Of a DNA stretch of 12,962 nt, positions 1 through 6,297 are shown in pieces. A program made the position numbers and the translations under genes. The notes beneath the pieces were generated by a model. It worked only from the letters and a program-made list of their open reading frames with translations, did not search any database and had not been told where the DNA came from. This DNA is from RGIG2206 sp045577615 (GTDB lineage Bacteria > Bacillota > Clostridia > Oscillospirales > Acutalibacteraceae): positions 1 to 12,962 of the forward strand of contig JAZNIT010000038.1 in assembly GCA_045577615.1 (NCBI GenBank), read 5' to 3'. How positions within the stretch are numbered: the first letter of the stretch is position 1; the number at the start of each line of letters is the position of its first letter.

Positions 1-356
1 GATATGGCGAATATATTGAAGATGGTACCGTTCTCGAAGGCGGATATGTAGAATGTACCTTCAAGAATGACGAAAAGGGCGATCCCCTCGTAACTAGCGA
101 AGGCTTGGCAGCACTTGGTGTTATGAGTGAAGAGATGTTTGCAAGCATGAAAGAGCAAACTCTCAAAATCACCAAAATCGTTGCTGACGACCTCAAGACC
201 ATCGGCCTTGATTTGTGGGATATTAAGTTTGAGTTTGGTTACAACAATGACGAGGTAATCTTGATTGACGAGATTGCATCAGGCAATATGCGCGTTTACA
301 AAGACGGCAAGATTGTTGATCCCGTTGAACTCACAAAGCTTATTCTCAACAGATAA
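1..356 (+). CDS. purC: Phosphoribosylaminoimidazole-succinocarboxamide synthase (SAICAR synthetase), 3' part
   Basis: The reading frame is open from the left edge (frame beginning at base 3) and stops with TAA at 354-356, so only about 117 C-terminal residues are present. PurC joins aspartate to CAIR using ATP, a step of de novo purine synthesis in the cytoplasm. Recognition rests on landmarks in the same order as in E. coli PurC: a FKNDEKGDPLV stretch (E. coli has FLKNDAMHDPMV), then a helix MKEQT, then the block DLWDIKFEFGYNNDEVILIDE (E. coli LILVDFKLEFG...VVLGDE), followed by a serine/arginine/tyrosine-rich end. The TTG at 105 is internal and not a start. The gene is closed immediately by a terminator. 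Upstream purine genes may lie beyond the edge but are not visible. The family call is confident; the C-terminal tail is shorter than in E. coli, which is common in the family. Confidence 0.88.
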   Translation, partial: YGEYIEDGTVLEGGYVECTFKNDEKGDPLVTSEGLAALGVMSEEMFASMKEQTLKITKIVADDLKTIGLDLWDIKFEFGYNNDEVILIDEIASGNMRVYKDGKIVDPVELTKLILNR

Positions 357-363
357 AAACAAA

Positions 364-394
364 AAGGCTTCGGTTTTCCGAAGCCTTGATTTTT
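364..394 (+). terminator. Rho-independent terminator after purC
   Basis: A perfect 10-bp stem (AAGGCTTCGG at 364-373 with CCGAAGCCTT at 378-387) closes a TTTT tetraloop and is followed by GATTTTTA. It sits 7 nt after the purC stop codon and 15 nt before the transporter start at 410. It should end the purC transcript. The next gene therefore depends on read-through or on a promoter not evident in this short gap. Confidence 0.9.
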
Positions 395-409
395 AGTAAG
401 GGTGATATT

Positions 410-1798
410 ATGGAGCGTGAAAAATTTGGCTCAAGGCTTGGTTTTATTCTAATTTCTGCAGGATGTGCAATTGGTCTTGGCAACGTTTGGAGATTTCCTT
501 ATATTGTGGGTAAATATGGCGGCGCTGCATTTATATTGATCTATTTGCTCTTCTTAGTGCTTTTTGGCCTTCCCATTATGACTATGGAGTTTTCTGTTGG
601 CCGCGCCAGTCAGCGCAGTATAGCAAGCTCATTTGAGACGCTTGAGCCTAAAGGCACTAAGTGGCATCTTGTCAGCTGGGTTGGTATGGCAGGCAACTAT
701 CTGCTTATGATGTTCTACACCACCATTACAGGTTTGATGTTTGCCTACTTCTTCAAAATGATAAAGGGCGACTTTGTTATTCCCAATAATTTCACAGGCA
801 AAGAAACAGAGTACATATCCAATCAGTTCAGTGAGCTTGTCGGTAATCCATGGATTATGATTGGATTTATGGTTTTGACCGTTGTGCTTGGCTTTTCAGT
901 TTGCTCAATGGGCCTTAAAAACGGCGTTGAAAAGGTCAACAAGATAATGATGATTGCACTACTTGCCATCATTGTTTTCTTGGCTATCAGAACAATTACC
1001 TTGCCCGGTGCAGATAAAGGCCTTGCATACTATCTTGTCCCCAATTTCAAACGTATGGCTGAATATGATATCAGCGAGGTTGTTTTTGCCGCCCTCGGAC
1101 AAGCCTTCTTTACTTTGTCTATTGGTATGGGCAGCATGGCTATTTTCGGCACCTATATCAGCAAGGACAGACGTTTGTTAGGTGAGTCAATCTCTATTGC
1201 AACCCTTGATACTATGGTTGCTTTTATCGCTGGCTTGATTGTTATTCCTTCTTGCTTTGCATTTAATATTGATGCTGCACAAGGCCCTGATTTGATTTTC
1301 CAGACCTTGCCTAACGTGTTCAATTCAATGGCAGGCGGCCGTGTTTGGGGCACCTTGTTCTTCTTGTTTATGGTATTTGCTGCTATGTCAACTGTTACCG
1401 CAGTGTTCGAGAACATCATCTCCTTTGGTATGGAAAAGTGGGGCTGGAGCAGAAAGAAATCATGCGCCATCAATCTTATTGCGATTATCATTTTGTCCTT
1501 GCCTTGCACACTTGGTTTCAATGTGCTTTCAGGTGTTCAGCCTATGGGCGAAGGTACCGCAATTCTTGATTTGGAGGATTTCATTATTTCCAACAACATT
1601 CTTCCCCTCGGCTCTTTGGCATACGTTTTGTTCAGCACCTTAAAACGTAAGGGCTGGGGCTGGAACAACTTCGTTGCAGAAGCTAACACCGGCAAGGGTG
1701 TTTCAGTACCCAAGTGGCTGCGCTTCCATTGTTCAATCATCATTCCCATTTTGCTTGTTGTAATTTGGGTATGGGGCTGGATAGCAGTGCTTGTCTAA
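410..1798 (+). CDS. Neurotransmitter:sodium symporter (NSS/SNF) family amino-acid transporter
   Basis: A 462-residue polytopic membrane protein of the NSS family (LeuT, MhsT, TnaT, Tyt1), which import amino acids or amines with Na+. The start ATG at 410 is preferred over ATG 386 because TAAGGGTG lies just upstream of it and the protein then begins, as the family does, with a short hydrophilic stretch before TM1. TM1 carries the signature GLGNVWRFPY (residues 22-31) with the unwound segment and Na+-ligand Asn25. TM6 reads AFFTLSIGMGSMAIFGTYI (232-250). TM8 holds the Ser/Thr pair (AAMST, 324-328) expected at the Na2 site. Asp267 falls where LeuT has Asn286, and the LeuT Glu290 position is Ala271; an acidic residue at the former site is reported in other bacterial NSS proteins that do not need chloride, so Cl- independence is inferred. 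The length fits the shorter, 11-TM bacterial type. Substrate is unknown; an aromatic amino acid is possible given the nearby iorAB genes. Confidence 0.9.
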   Translation: MEREKFGSRLGFILISAGCAIGLGNVWRFPYIVGKYGGAAFILIYLLFLVLFGLPIMTMEFSVGRASQRSIASSFETLEPKGTKWHLVSWVGMAGNYLLMMFYTTITGLMFAYFFKMIKGDFVIPNNFTGKETEYISNQFSELVGNPWIMIGFMVLTVVLGFSVCSMGLKNGVEKVNKIMMIALLAIIVFLAIRTITLPGADKGLAYYLVPNFKRMAEYDISEVVFAALGQAFFTLSIGMGSMAIFGTYISKDRRLLGESISIATLDTMVAFIAGLIVIPSCFAFNIDAAQGPDLIFQTLPNVFNSMAGGRVWGTLFFLFMVFAAMSTVTAVFENIISFGMEKWGWSRKKSCAINLIAIIILSLPCTLGFNVLSGVQPMGEGTAILDLEDFIISNNILPLGSLAYVLFSTLKRKGWGWNNFVAEANTGKGVSVPKWLRFHCSIIIPILLVVIWVWGWIAVLV

Positions 1799-1803
1799 AA
1801 ATT

Positions 1804-1837
1804 AAAGTCCCCTAAGAATTGCTTAGGGGACTTTTTT
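1804..1837. terminator. Bidirectional terminator between convergent NSS and acyltransferase genes
   Basis: A 13-bp perfect stem (AAAGTCCCCTAAG at 1804-1816 and CTTAGGGGACTTT at 1822-1834) with loop AATTG. It is T-rich on the + strand side (CTTTTTTAT). On the minus strand it is followed by the complement of the A-rich TAAAAATTAAAG, so it can stop transcription from both sides. The minus-strand stop codon of the acyltransferase (1836-1838) lies in the flanking T run. Confidence 0.9.
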
Positions 1838-3104
1838 ATACCTTTTCAGCTTTGTTTATTTTGTAAATTTCTTCAGTGGCAAGTCGGGTTTTGGCAACTA
1901 CGTCACCGCAGTTTTTAGGGAAACAGTAGTAAAGCATCTTTTTATCACCAATGCAAATTACATCGCCAATCTCATACCAAAAGTAGTCGGCATATAAGCT
2001 GTATGCAGCTGCAGGCTTTTGGGTATAGTCAATTTTACCGTCACAGCCCGTCAGCTTAAAACCGTCAACCGTGTGGGACAGATGGCCATCACCAACCATA
2101 TAGATTGCTTTGTGGTCAACTAAAACGCCGATATCAACGTCGCAATCAAGCTTGTAACTGCCGCTGTTTATCTCGTCAAGCACACATTGACGTTGCCAGT
2201 TAAACCAATCAGGGATATGTTCAAATTCGGTTTCACCTTCAACCGCTTTCAGCTTGCCGTATTCGTCAAGCTCATACTCCTTGCCGCAATTGGTGCAGGT
2301 CATTGTGGTGCCTTTGCCAATAGTAGAGCCTTCAATGCCACAATGGACGCATTTATAAAGAATTCTGTTTAATCCATCTGCTCTGAAGGGCTCGTTAATC
2401 TTAATGTTGTTTTCCTGTTGCCAACGAAAGTTGTCAAAGGCAAACTTTTCGTTAAGCTGACGATCAAGTTCTTCAGCGGATAAGTTTTGCAAATCCTCCT
2501 TGCTGAATAAGCATGTAACCTCTGCCGAAACATTAACCTTGCGCAGTTGCAATCCGTTATATAGAGGATCTCTTGCAAAGGCTCCCTTGGTGATAACTGT
2601 CACAACGGGCACGTTAAGCTTTTTAAGCAGAACTCCCAAACGCTTGGGCAGGGGAGTTGCACAGCCGTCAAAGGAATAGCTTGCCTCGGGATACATCAAG
2701 ACGTTGCTTTTTAGTGTGTTAAGGGCATAATTCATATTGCTGATAAGTGACAGGTCGGTTACAAACTTCGTTGTAGGAATACAGCCGATAAGCTTCATCA
2801 GCAAACTTTTACCAACAAATCCATCCGATGTGCAAACAATAGATAATGGCTTGGGATAAAATATTTTGTAGGCTATTTTTAAATCGATAAAGCTTGAGTG
2901 ATTCATTAGTATCAAGCAAGGTGAATCGCCTATCTCATCCATTCGATGGGTAGTATATTTGAATTTGGTAGCAATTAAATCGGGAATGGATAAAACTCTT
3001 ATAAGAGTTCTAAACAGTATGCTTGGTTTAAGAGGACGGCCTGACTTTACTTTAGGCAGGCTTAAAACCTCATCATAGGTAAGCTTTTTAGTCTTAATTT
3101 TCAT
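1836..3104 (-). CDS. PlsC-type 1-acylglycerol-phosphate acyltransferase fused to a zinc ribbon and a C-terminal beta-rich domain
   Basis: A 422-residue protein. Residues about 55-200 form a glycerolipid acyltransferase domain: NHSSFID contains the catalytic His69-x4-Asp74 motif, and YPEASYS (138-144) matches the acceptor-binding motif usually written FPEGTRS, with the Glu kept but Gly replaced. Such enzymes transfer an acyl chain to lysophosphatidate at the membrane. After it comes a four-cysteine zinc ribbon (C252-x2-C255 and C270-x2-C273), then about 130 residues rich in predicted strands (GRAM/PH-like in feel, not identified). The protein is longer than the usual ~240-residue PlsC. The start ATG at 3104 has AGAGGAAG upstream, and a promoter is at 3126-3154. 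It is a single-gene transcript, isolated from the operon behind it by a terminator. The substrate is unproven; a role in lipid or envelope modification is inferred. Confidence 0.8.
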   Translation of the reverse strand: MKIKTKKLTYDEVLSLPKVKSGRPLKPSILFRTLIRVLSIPDLIATKFKYTTHRMDEIGDSPCLILMNHSSFIDLKIAYKIFYPKPLSIVCTSDGFVGKSLLMKLIGCIPTTKFVTDLSLISNMNYALNTLKSNVLMYPEASYSFDGCATPLPKRLGVLLKKLNVPVVTVITKGAFARDPLYNGLQLRKVNVSAEVTCLFSKEDLQNLSAEELDRQLNEKFAFDNFRWQQENNIKINEPFRADGLNRILYKCVHCGIEGSTIGKGTTMTCTNCGKEYELDEYGKLKAVEGETEFEHIPDWFNWQRQCVLDEINSGSYKLDCDVDIGVLVDHKAIYMVGDGHLSHTVDGFKLTGCDGKIDYTQKPAAAYSLYADYFWYEIGDVICIGDKKMLYYCFPKNCGDVVAKTRLATEEIYKINKAEKV

Positions 3105-3125
3105 TCAATCACTTCCTCTGGATTT

Positions 3126-3154
3126 AATATAACATACTTTTTGCGCCAATTCAA
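3126..3154 (-). promoter_or_regulatory. Sigma-A promoter for the acyltransferase gene
   Basis: On the minus strand TTGAAT (3154-3149) and TATATT (3131-3126) are separated by 17 bp, with a TG one base before the -10 (extended -10). It lies 22 nt upstream of the start codon at 3104. The -35 hexamer abuts the T run of the terminator of the gene upstream, so the two units are packed with almost no spacing. Confidence 0.72.
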
Positions 3155-3201
3155 TAAAAAAGCACACGGTATTAGTAACGTTCCATTTACCGCGTGCTTT
3201 T
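3153..3201 (-). terminator. Terminator after the metallo-hydrolase gene
   Basis: On the minus strand the arms pair 3201-3188 with 3171-3158 (14 bp, including one G-U pair at 3193/3166). They close a 16-nt loop that itself contains AACGTT. The hairpin is followed by TTTTTTATTG. It starts 3 nt after the TAA stop at 3204 and separates this gene from the acyltransferase promoter. Confidence 0.85.
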
Positions 3202-3203
3202 AA

Positions 3204-3881
3204 TTAAAATATAACCTCTTTAAAGGGAGAAGGTATTACTTTGTTGTCACATTCAAAATCCTTCGCATCCAAATCGTCAAACAAACCGATGTGCATAGGT
3301 ACGGTGTATTTTGCACCTATTTGCTTTGCAAAACGGGAAGCATCGGTCATATTCATATTGTTGCCCTTGCCGTTAACAGGTAAAAACAGCGCAAATATAT
3401 CGTCGGGAATATCCGCAAAAATATCAGTGTTATAAAGAGTGTCACCGGTGGTATAAATCTTCTTTTCACCATCGTCGATAATAACACCGATGGGTGCAAT
3501 GTCTGAATGCTCCGCCTTAACAGCTGTAAAGCGCACGCCATTCATAGACCACTCAGTGTGGCGATTGAATAAGATGTAATTGTGGTTGCCTTTGTACTTT
3601 CTGACCTTTGACCAAACGGACTGAGGGGCAAGCACCGTTATAGGCTTTTCGGTAAAAATGAATTTTTCCACAGTTTCAGGGTCGTAGTGGTCGAGATGAT
3701 TGTGGGTAAAAATCATCACGTCAGGCTCAACGTCAAATATGGCCTCATCAACAGAGAAACGACGATGACTTAAGGGGTTGATTTTTGCGCAGCTGTTAGA
3801 TAGATAAGGGTCAATCAAAACCTTAAGTCCATTTGCTTCAATGTAAAGACCGGCTTGGCCAATCCAAGTGATTTTAATCAT
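3204..3881 (-). CDS. Metallo-beta-lactamase-fold hydrolase, UlaG-like
   Basis: A 225-residue cytoplasmic protein. The start ATG at 3881 is chosen because AAAGGAAG lies just upstream and because the family starts with a strand like MIKITWIGQAG; the frame stays open to 4136 only by overlapping the preceding gene. The metal site is H60-x-H62-x-D64-H65 (THNHLDHYDP), with further candidate ligands H125 (AEHSD), D147 (TTGDT) and H197 (MHIGLF), an almost complete two-metal set. The DPYL at 24-27 and the compact length fit the UlaG (L-ascorbate-6-phosphate lactonase)/YtkL-like branch rather than true beta-lactamases. The substrate cannot be told from the sequence. It follows the ACT gene, but a hairpin with a T run lies between them, so it is at best a read-through distal gene of the iorAB operon. 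Confidence 0.8.
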   Translation of the reverse strand: MIKITWIGQAGLYIEANGLKVLIDPYLSNSCAKINPLSHRRFSVDEAIFDVEPDVMIFTHNHLDHYDPETVEKFIFTEKPITVLAPQSVWSKVRKYKGNHNYILFNRHTEWSMNGVRFTAVKAEHSDIAPIGVIIDDGEKKIYTTGDTLYNTDIFADIPDDIFALFLPVNGKGNNMNMTDASRFAKQIGAKYTVPMHIGLFDDLDAKDFECDNKVIPSPFKEVIF

Positions 3882-3896
3882 AACTATCTTCCTTTG

Positions 3897-3922
3897 TAAA
3901 AAGGCACAGTAAAAACTGTGCC
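3897..3922 (-). terminator. Terminator or attenuator between the ACT gene and the metallo-hydrolase gene
   Basis: On the minus strand the stem GGCACAGT/ACTGTGCC (8 bp, 3922-3915 and 3910-3903) has a TTTT loop and is followed at once by TTTTTAC. It begins 8 nt after the ACT gene stop. Its T run leads within a few bases into the AAAGGAAG ribosome binding site of the next gene, so it may act as a partial terminator setting the level of that gene. Confidence 0.8.
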
Positions 3923-3930
3923 CTTTAATT

Positions 3931-4362
3931 TTAAAGCTTGCAAACGTCGGCGTCAGTAACCATATGGAAGCCTGCTGCAACAAGTGCGGCTTCAGCAGCT
4001 GCATTATCGGCAACACGAAGAACAACATAAGCGTGCTTTTCGGTTCTTGCCATAAAGGCATACAAATATTCCATATTGATTTTGGCATCGTCAAGCACCT
4101 TGAGTGCGTTTGACAGTTTGCCGGGCTCGTCGCCAATCTTAACGGCTACAACTTCAGTGTTTTTGATGAGATAGCCCGTATCAGTGAGTACCTCGTAAGC
4201 GGTGTCGTTATCATTTACAATAAGTCGCAGGATGCCAAATTCTTCGGTATCTGCAATAGAAAGTGCGCGAATGTTAACGTTGTTTGCTGCTAAAAGCTCG
4301 GTGATGTTAACCAGTGCGCCTCGCTCGTTTTTAACAAATACAGTAAGTTGCTTTAAAGACAT
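3931..4362 (-). CDS. Tandem ACT-domain protein (amino-acid-binding regulatory protein)
   Basis: A 143-residue protein made only of two ACT domains (about 4-70 and 71-143). Each has the ligand-loop pattern seen in the family: NERGALVNITELLAANNVNI in the first and DEPGKLSNALKVLDDAKINM in the second. Free-standing double-ACT proteins of this kind often sit next to paaK and iorAB in anaerobes. ACT domains bind amino acids at domain interfaces, so a role sensing an aromatic amino acid and tuning a neighbouring enzyme is inferred, not shown. There is no catalytic or DNA-binding domain. The start ATG at 4362 has AAAAGGAG upstream that overlaps the paaK stop region (gap 15 nt), which indicates translation from the paaK transcript. 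Confidence 0.88.
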   Translation of the reverse strand: MSLKQLTVFVKNERGALVNITELLAANNVNIRALSIADTEEFGILRLIVNDNDTAYEVLTDTGYLIKNTEVVAVKIGDEPGKLSNALKVLDDAKINMEYLYAFMARTEKHAYVVLRVADNAAAEAALVAAGFHMVTDADVCKL

Positions 4363-4377
4363 AATAACAGCTCCTTT

Positions 4378-5688
4378 TTAGTCAATTAACTTGCGCTTGT
4401 CAATAACTCTGACAGCCTTGCCTTCGCTGCGAACGATGCTCTTGGGGGGCACAAGATGAACAACGGGGTTGATACCCAAAATAGTCTTCATAGCACCTGC
4501 AAGAGATTTCTCAAGTGAGGTAACACCGCTGACTGTATCGCTGAATTGCTCGGGGTTCATTTCTACGTTAACCTCAAAGGTATCGGTGTTGTTAGCGCGG
4601 TCAACTACAATTTGATAGTTGGGCTGATAGCCTTCATTAAGCAGAACGGTTTCAATCTGGCTGGGAAATACATTAACGCCTCTGATGATAAGCATATCAT
4701 CGCTTCTGCCCATAGGTTTAGTCATTTTTATATGAGTGCGTCCGCATGAGCAGGGCTTGCGAGAAAGAATACAAATATCTCTGGTGCGATAACGCAGAAG
4801 GGGGAAGGCCTCTTTATCCAAAGAGGTGAATACAAGCTCACCCTTGCTGCCTTCAGGCAGAACCTCACCGGTGTCAGGGTCAATAATCTCTGCCAAGAAA
4901 TGGTCTTCGTTAATGTGCATGCCGTTTTGCGCGCTACACTCGAAGGCTACTCCGGGGCCGGAGGTTTCGGTCAAGCCGTATATGTCGTAAGCCTTGATGC
5001 CGAGAGCTTCTTCAATACCTCTTCTCATCTCTTCGGTCCAGGGCTCTGCGCCAAAGATACCTGCCTTAAGCTTTAAATCTTCGGGCTTAATGCCGCGCTC
5101 TTTAAGAGATTCACCGATATATGCAGCATAAGAAGGTGTGCAGCACAAAATGGTTGCGCCAAGGTCGGTCATAAACTGAATTTGACGGTCAGTATTGCCT
5201 GAAGACATGGGCAAGGTCAAGCAACCAACCTTGTGTGAGCCGCCGTGAAGTCCCGAACCGCCTGTGAACAAGCCGTAGCCGTATGCAACCTGGCAAACGT
5301 CCTCATCGGTACCGCCTGCTGCAACAATAGCACGGGCACAGCAATCTTCCCACAAATCTACGTCGTGTTGGGTATAAAAAGCAACAACGCGGCGACCTGT
5401 AGTGCCTGAGGTTGAGTGAATTCTAACACACTCATTAAGGGGCTTTGCGAGCAATCCATAGGGATAAGCGTCGCGCAAATCTGCTTTGCTAAGGAAGGGG
5501 AGCAGGTGTAAGTCTTCGATACCTTTAATATCTTCGGGCTTAACACCCTTTTCGTCCATCAACGCCTTGTAATAGGGCACGTTTTCATATACGTGCTTAA
5601 CCTGCTTAACAAGCTTTTCGGATTGAAGCTTTTTGAGTTCTTCAACAGGCATTGTTTCAATTTCTTTTTGATAATAGCGCGGTTCCAT
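4378..5688 (-). CDS. paaK: Phenylacetate-CoA ligase (AMP-forming)
   Basis: A 436-residue cytoplasmic enzyme of the adenylate-forming family that converts an arylacetate, ATP and CoA to arylacetyl-CoA, AMP and PPi. Motifs in order: HSTSGTTGR (91-99, ATP phosphate loop), YGLTE (237-241), RYRTRD (299-304), GRSDDMLIIRG (327-337, hinge and start of the C-terminal domain) and the catalytic Lys424 in EGKAVRVID. The length matches the PaaK family (about 430-440). A CSC pair in KPCSCGRTH (313-315) is typical of the clade. It lies 23 nt after iorB and 15 nt before the ACT gene. Paired with IorAB it links free aryl acids to arylacetyl-CoA; the in vivo direction is not determined by sequence. Indoleacetate or 4-hydroxyphenylacetate could also be substrates. 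Confidence 0.92.
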   Translation of the reverse strand: MEPRYYQKEIETMPVEELKKLQSEKLVKQVKHVYENVPYYKALMDEKGVKPEDIKGIEDLHLLPFLSKADLRDAYPYGLLAKPLNECVRIHSTSGTTGRRVVAFYTQHDVDLWEDCCARAIVAAGGTDEDVCQVAYGYGLFTGGSGLHGGSHKVGCLTLPMSSGNTDRQIQFMTDLGATILCCTPSYAAYIGESLKERGIKPEDLKLKAGIFGAEPWTEEMRRGIEEALGIKAYDIYGLTETSGPGVAFECSAQNGMHINEDHFLAEIIDPDTGEVLPEGSKGELVFTSLDKEAFPLLRYRTRDICILSRKPCSCGRTHIKMTKPMGRSDDMLIIRGVNVFPSQIETVLLNEGYQPNYQIVVDRANNTDTFEVNVEMNPEQFSDTVSGVTSLEKSLAGAMKTILGINPVVHLVPPKSIVRSEGKAVRVIDKRKLID

Positions 5689-5711
5689 TTTTAAGTCATC
5701 ACCTTTTAGAG

Positions 5712-6284
5712 TTAAGAGTTATATCCTAAATTAAATGCTTTTTTGTTCATTTCAACAAACTTGGGGGCAACTGATTTTTCGATAGCGTTAATCCAGCTAT
5801 CATAGGGGATGTCGAATTGCTTTGCAACACGTCCCATAAGAACGATGTTAACTGCCTTTGAAGAGCCTGCCTGCTCTGCTAAAGACAAAGCGTCAAAGCC
5901 ATCGATGTTCAAACCCTTGCCTTTAAGCTCATCCAACACCTCGGTTGGATATTCAGCTGCACCGATAATAACGGGCATTGGATCAATTTGCTGAGTGTTA
6001 ACAACAATTCGACCGTCTTTTTTAAGAAAACGGGCATATCTTGCTGCTTCCAACTTTTCGAAAGAAATAATAAGGTCGGCCTCACCGTCGGTGATGATGG
6101 GTGAGTATACTTTTTCTCCGTAGCGGATGTATGTAACAACAGATCCGCCGCGCTGGCTCATACCGTGAACCTCGCTGACCTTTACGTCATAGCCCTCGTC
6201 AACCAAAAGTCTGCCAAGAAGCTTTGAGGCGAGCAAACTGCCTTGACCGCCAACGCCGACAATCATAATGCTTTTAGTGTTCAT
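5712..6284 (-). CDS. iorB: Indolepyruvate ferredoxin oxidoreductase, beta subunit
   Basis: A 190-residue subunit, the pyruvate:ferredoxin oxidoreductase gamma-type domain of the IOR complex. It has the glycine-rich GVGGQG (10-15) and the conserved block EVHGMSQRGGSV (38-49), both diagnostic of the 2-oxoacid:acceptor oxidoreductase gamma/beta family. With IorA it oxidatively decarboxylates arylpyruvates (indolepyruvate, phenylpyruvate, hydroxyphenylpyruvate) with CoA, giving arylacetyl-CoA, CO2 and reduced ferredoxin. AAGGAGG lies 8 nt before the ATG at 6284, and the iorA stop codon falls in that site (gap 13 nt), so the two subunits are translationally close. Length is normal for the family (about 190-200). 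Confidence 0.94.
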   Translation of the reverse strand: MNTKSIMIVGVGGQGSLLASKLLGRLLVDEGYDVKVSEVHGMSQRGGSVVTYIRYGEKVYSPIITDGEADLIISFEKLEAARYARFLKKDGRIVVNTQQIDPMPVIIGAAEYPTEVLDELKGKGLNIDGFDALSLAEQAGSSKAVNIVLMGRVAKQFDIPYDSWINAIEKSVAPKFVEMNKKAFNLGYNS

Positions 6285-6297
6285 TTGCTAAACCTCC

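Noticed and set aside
1153..1521. Long minus-strand open frame inside the NSS transporter
   Set aside because: Antisense shadow of a strongly supported gene, with no ribosome binding site or recognisable motif.
3923..3936. CTTTAATTTTAAAG, resembling the operator half-sites, at the end of the ACT gene
   Set aside because: The half-sites CTTTAA and TTAAAG are present but the centre is 2 bp rather than 4, it includes the gene's stop codon, and it is not in a promoter. Likely chance in AT-rich sequence.
3882..4136. In-frame N-terminal extension of the metallo-hydrolase frame into the ACT gene
   Set aside because: The extension overlaps the ACT coding region in another frame and encodes no family-like sequence; ATG 3881 has a good ribosome binding site and begins the conserved first strand.
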